A DNA stretch of 64,000 bases from the NCBI RefSeq assembly GCF_018691265.1, contig NW_024881282.1, positions 24,696,899 to 24,760,898 of the forward strand, written 5' to 3'. Position numbers and translations under genes: made by a program. Every line of letters starts with the position of its first letter. Position 1 is the first letter of the stretch. This document shows, in pieces, positions 60,988-64,000 of this stretch. This DNA is from Tyto alba. Its lineage: Eukaryota > Chordata > Aves > Strigiformes > Tytonidae. The notes beneath the pieces were generated by a model. It was not told the origin of the DNA. It saw only the letters and a list, made by a program, of their open reading frames with translations, and searched no databases.

Positions 60988-61019
<32 letters not shown>
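60988..61019. repeat. A homopolymer, 32 nt, with AAAC-rich end
   Basis: 32 consecutive A followed by CAAACAAAACAAACCC. This could be the tail of a plus-strand retrocopy, but the upstream sequence (from about 60900) is not recognised and no flanking duplication was seen. Confidence 0.9.
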
Positions 61020-61020
<1 letters not shown>

Positions 61021-61732
61021 AAACAAAACAAACCCACCTTTAAAGTCCTCCAGCATTTAAAAGCATCACCCTCACTCTTCTCGTCCCAGAAGAACAGCTC
61101 AACACAACAACACAACGCTATTGCTGCTCTCATCTTGTAAGAGGTGTCCTATAGGACATAACAGGCACCCAGAGCTGCTGAAGCAAGATGTGGAACTCAC
61201 ATATCCTTCCTTTTAGGTATGTATCTTATTTACCAGGTCACAGGGAGAGGTGATAGCTAGGCTGTATGTCGAGGATGGAGCACCTATGTTGTAGTTACTT
61301 CTTTGACAAATGGAAATCTGTGTTATCAAAGTGGAACAGTTTCAGCAAAGTAAGATCCCTCAACATTAGTCTCATCCTTTCTCCTGAAAATTCAGTAAAA
61401 ACCTGCTCTTTATTTTTGGTTAAAAACCTTCTTAGATACTTGCCTCTAGGCTTATCTTCCTTTAACCAAATCACTTTTCAATGTTGCTATTAATAAAATA
61501 TTCTTAAGATATCCAAGCAGATCTATTTATGGGCCCCTTATATTTGACAGAGGCCCTATTTTTAATTACAGACTTCCTATGTATTTTGACTTCATTTTGA
61601 GTGATGGTGCATAGTAAAAGTTTGAAGTGGTGTGTTCAAAATGTCACAACAGTAGGAACAGGCTAAATTGAGCTTCCTGTGAATAGTGTACAATTATCAG
61701 TCATCATCTCCCTAGAACCCCACTGTGACTTA
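61020..61732. other. Single-copy DNA, no gene recognised
   Basis: AT-rich with no repeat recognised, ending at the CR1 tail. Confidence 0.55.
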
Positions 61733-62185
61733 CATAGAATCAGAGAATCATCATCTCATCCAACCCACTCTGCCAAGGGCAGGGACATTTTCCACTAGAT
61801 CAGGTTTCTCAAAGCCCTGGCAAACCTGACTTTGAACATTTCCAGGCATGGGGTATCCACAGCTTCTCTGGGCAACCTGTTCCAGTGTTTCACCACCATC
61901 AAAATAAAAAATGTCTTCCTTATATTCAACCTAAATCTGCCCTCTTTCAGGTTAAAACCGTTGCCCTCTGTCCTGTCACTATAGACCCCTGTAAAATGTT
62001 TTTCTCTTTCTTACAAGCCTCCTTCATATATTGAAAGGCTGCAGTAAGGTTCTGCCAGTTCCTTCCCTACTCTAGGCTGAACAACCCCAACTCTTTCAGG
62101 TTTTCTTCATAGGAGAGGTGTTCCATCCCTCTGACCATTTCCGTGTTCTACTTCTGGACCTGCTCTAGCAAGTCCATGTCTGGTG
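61733..62185 (-). mobile_element. CR1 LINE relic, 3' end
   Basis: Antisense CR1 on the plus strand: CATAGAATCAGAGAATCATC, CCACTCTGCCAAGGGCAGGG, CACTAGATCAGGTTTCTCAA, AGCCCTGGCAAACCTGAC, GGGCAACCTGTTCCAGTGTT, then GGCTGAACAACCCCAACTCT, TTCAGGTTTTCTTCATAGGA and GGACCTGCTCTAGCAAGTCC. Covers the 3' tail and the end of ORF2, with frameshifts and stops. The longest continuous CR1 relic in the window with a near-complete 3' region. Confidence 0.93.
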
Positions 62186-63900
62186 TTATTACATGCTACT
62201 CACTTCAGAGGCTGCTCTGACTCTTCCTTCTCTCTATCCTCCTTTGAAAACAACTGTCTTCAGATCTACTACGATCTCCCCCAAGCCTCCTCCTGTCCAA
62301 AATACAGAGCTCAGCACATCCAGCTTAGTCCTGCTCTCACAGCTTTGCAGCCACAGGCTTCCAGAGCCACTGGGCTGCCAAGACTCACAACCCCCACTGG
62401 CATCAACTGTCATGATGCACATCCTCCAGGTCTTCTGACGTGGTGGTAGCTGTACAGCTGTTTGGTCCCATGCCTCCTTTCCTCCTAGGAATTAAGGGAC
62501 TGAATCTGTCCTGCCACTGCTGAAATGGTGGAATACAAGAGGGCCAATGGCTCGGTATTACCCCTATAACGATGATCTCCAACCTGTTCTCTTAAATGTT
62601 AGAGAAAAGGTCAGCAGCAATTGCTACACACACTGAGACATGGGAGTGACATTTGGTCTGTTTGTGCATGAACATAATTGAAGTCAGGACATGAACCATA
62701 TAGTTGATAGGGCCAAAGAGATAGTCCTAGTAATTTTATCTAAGTAACAGGAACCACGGGACTTCTGAGCTACAGCTCAACTTGTAGAAAACCAAACTAG
62801 TCTAGATTTCACAATTGCCACTGATGGAGAACCTAGCACAAACAGGTTTTCAATGGATAAAAATTTCATTATTTATTAGGTGAAGTTGTCTAGATTCAGC
62901 TTCCAGCACCAATCAACATTTTCTTTGCAAGATTTCCTCTGCTGCATTGCTGTTGTCTGTGCAGATACTCAGACTGTGATCCAACCACATTATAGCCACT
63001 CTTTTCTTTCAGCTATGTAGTTTGAGATGCTTGAGTTTTTCACTCAATTTTCTTGTCTGCTCATCCATTTTAATTTTCTCAAACTTTTTGCAGTTATTCA
63101 GCTTCCTTCTTGGACTGCACACACCAGGAACAGTTGTGGCAATGCCAAATACAGCAGAGAGCTCCCTCCAGCTGGAAAGTTTCCTGGACACTGTGTTAGA
63201 GCTCAGCCCACTGACTTTTACTTCCTTAGGTGTTCTCACGCCTCATGACGCTGTAACATGACCTGTGATTATCACCTGCAGCAGCTATCACTTGTTAGCT
63301 GGGCTCAGTTATTGAGGTTGTTAATTTTTTCTCTGAAGTACACCCCACCAGCTCAGCCTGCTGGTAAATGTCAAATCCCCAGAAGCTTATGAACAGTGTT
63401 TCCCCAAATTTATCTACAGTAAACAAGGTGGAATGACTGCTTACATTTGAATTAGGGTAGTAGATAGTCAGCATATAGCCTTTGCACAGGATTCTTAAAA
63501 AAATTACTCTTAGATGTTGGGGGCAATATACTGATTGAAACAAAGATTTCCCCTGTTTACCTTCATTTGCCTTTCTCAGCCTGGCAATCTGCTGACTGTT
63601 CAAAACTGGAAGAAAAAGAGAAACTAAGTCACATTTGGATGTAGTACAACAACCCTTATATCTAGAGGAGAAGCAGTGACTATTAGATATTTTGTGCCCA
63701 GTGAATATTTGACTCAGCCTTACATTCCTTCAAGCAAAGAAGGGAAATATGGTCTAGATGAAAATTCTGTGAAGTGAGTGCAAAAGCGTTTAGAAAATTT
63801 TATTCACAAAGTCATTACCAGTTGTTCTCTGCCAAAGGAGAAGGAGGTATTGACTACTGTTCTGCAGAAGGTCTGCCCAGCAGCTGATGTTCTAATCAAT
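62186..63900. other. Single-copy DNA, no gene recognised
   Basis: Mixed composition, with open frames under 105 codons in shadowing pairs. Acceptor-like CTCTTTTCTTTCAG ends at 63012 without a matching exon. No repeat recognised before the CR1 piece at the right edge. Confidence 0.5.
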
Positions 63901-64000
63901 GGGATAATTGAGCAGAGACCACATTGTTCATTTTGCAGATGATATCAAGCTTGGAGGGACTGCAAAGCTACCAGTGAACTGGCTCAGGCTTCAGAGTGAT
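63901..64000 (+). mobile_element. CR1 LINE fragment with reverse-transcriptase FADD box, cut by window edge
   Basis: From 63932 the plus-strand frame reads FADDIKLGGTAK, the CR1-type version of the reverse-transcriptase active-site box (F/YADD, the DD pair being the catalytic aspartates, followed by TKLGG in CR1). The frame stays open to the window end, then reads LPVNWLRLQSD. Residues after the box diverge. The left border is unclear. This is an internal ORF2 piece, unlike the 3' tails elsewhere, so a longer CR1 copy may continue beyond 64000. Confidence 0.7.

Noticed and set aside
1..64000. CRISPR arrays, bacterial operons, riboswitches, replication origins
   Set aside because: The sequence is vertebrate nuclear DNA; no regularly spaced identical repeats or prokaryotic gene layout were seen.
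1..64000. tRNA, rRNA and well-known microRNA genes
   Set aside because: No B-box GGTTCGAATCC-type motif in a tRNA context, no rRNA core sequence, and none of the familiar microRNA sequences I looked for by eye (let-7, miR-9, miR-124, miR-137). A covariance-model search was not possible.

Overview
The window is non-coding vertebrate nuclear DNA, most likely from a bird. The main evidence is nine relics of the CR1 LINE, most with the avian-type 3' tail (imperfect ATTCTRTG repeats next to a 'CCTTCCAAC' motif). There are also three solo LTRs of endogenous retroviruses, two of them from a large-LTR family that resembles an ERVL-type group I remember as common in neoavian birds. Base composition is AT-rich, CpG is depleted, and single-copy sequence dominates, as expected of an intergenic region or a very long intron on a large chromosome. 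No bacterial or organellar feature is present. No open reading frame could be recognised as a host protein-coding gene, and the longest frames lie in LTRs, CR1 or GC-rich islands.

Layout. 1-12.6 kb: single-copy AT-rich DNA with T-runs and two decayed MIR-like SINEs. 12.6-13.0 kb: a GC-rich island containing a splice-flanked segment. 14.4-20.1 kb: a degenerate tandem repeat, a CR1 relic on the minus strand, a complete 1071-bp solo LTR on the plus strand with a perfect 5-bp target-site duplication (TSD), a T/TTTG-rich tract, and a CR1 3' end on the plus strand that keeps the last part of the ORF2 reading frame. 20-30 kb: AT-rich unique DNA interrupted by a 527-bp minus-strand solo LTR with a perfect 6-bp TSD and an internal 99-bp duplication, a 20-nt palindrome, a MIR relic and a second GC-rich island. 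30-46 kb: an ancient L3/CR1-like relic, two short CR1 tails, a (TTTTG)n and a GGATT-type minisatellite, and a long CR1 relic at 45.5 kb. 46.1-47.1 kb: a second LTR of the same family as the one at 16.9 kb, in opposite orientation. 48-64 kb: MIR relics, a 250-nt pyrimidine-rich tract ending in a strong splice-acceptor-like site, several splice-flanked plus-strand segments, two more CR1 relics, a 32-nt A-run, and at the right edge a CR1 fragment carrying the reverse-transcriptase FADD box.

Nothing here works together as a gene system. Sequence-level promoter signals are confined to the three LTRs. The best leads for host function are the three small plus-strand splice-flanked segments at 55.3, 58.8 and 60.6 kb, whose phases are mutually compatible, and the GC-island segment at 12.66 kb. 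All are speculative and more likely non-coding RNA exons or chance than protein exons. I did not find convincing evidence of an undescribed biological system.
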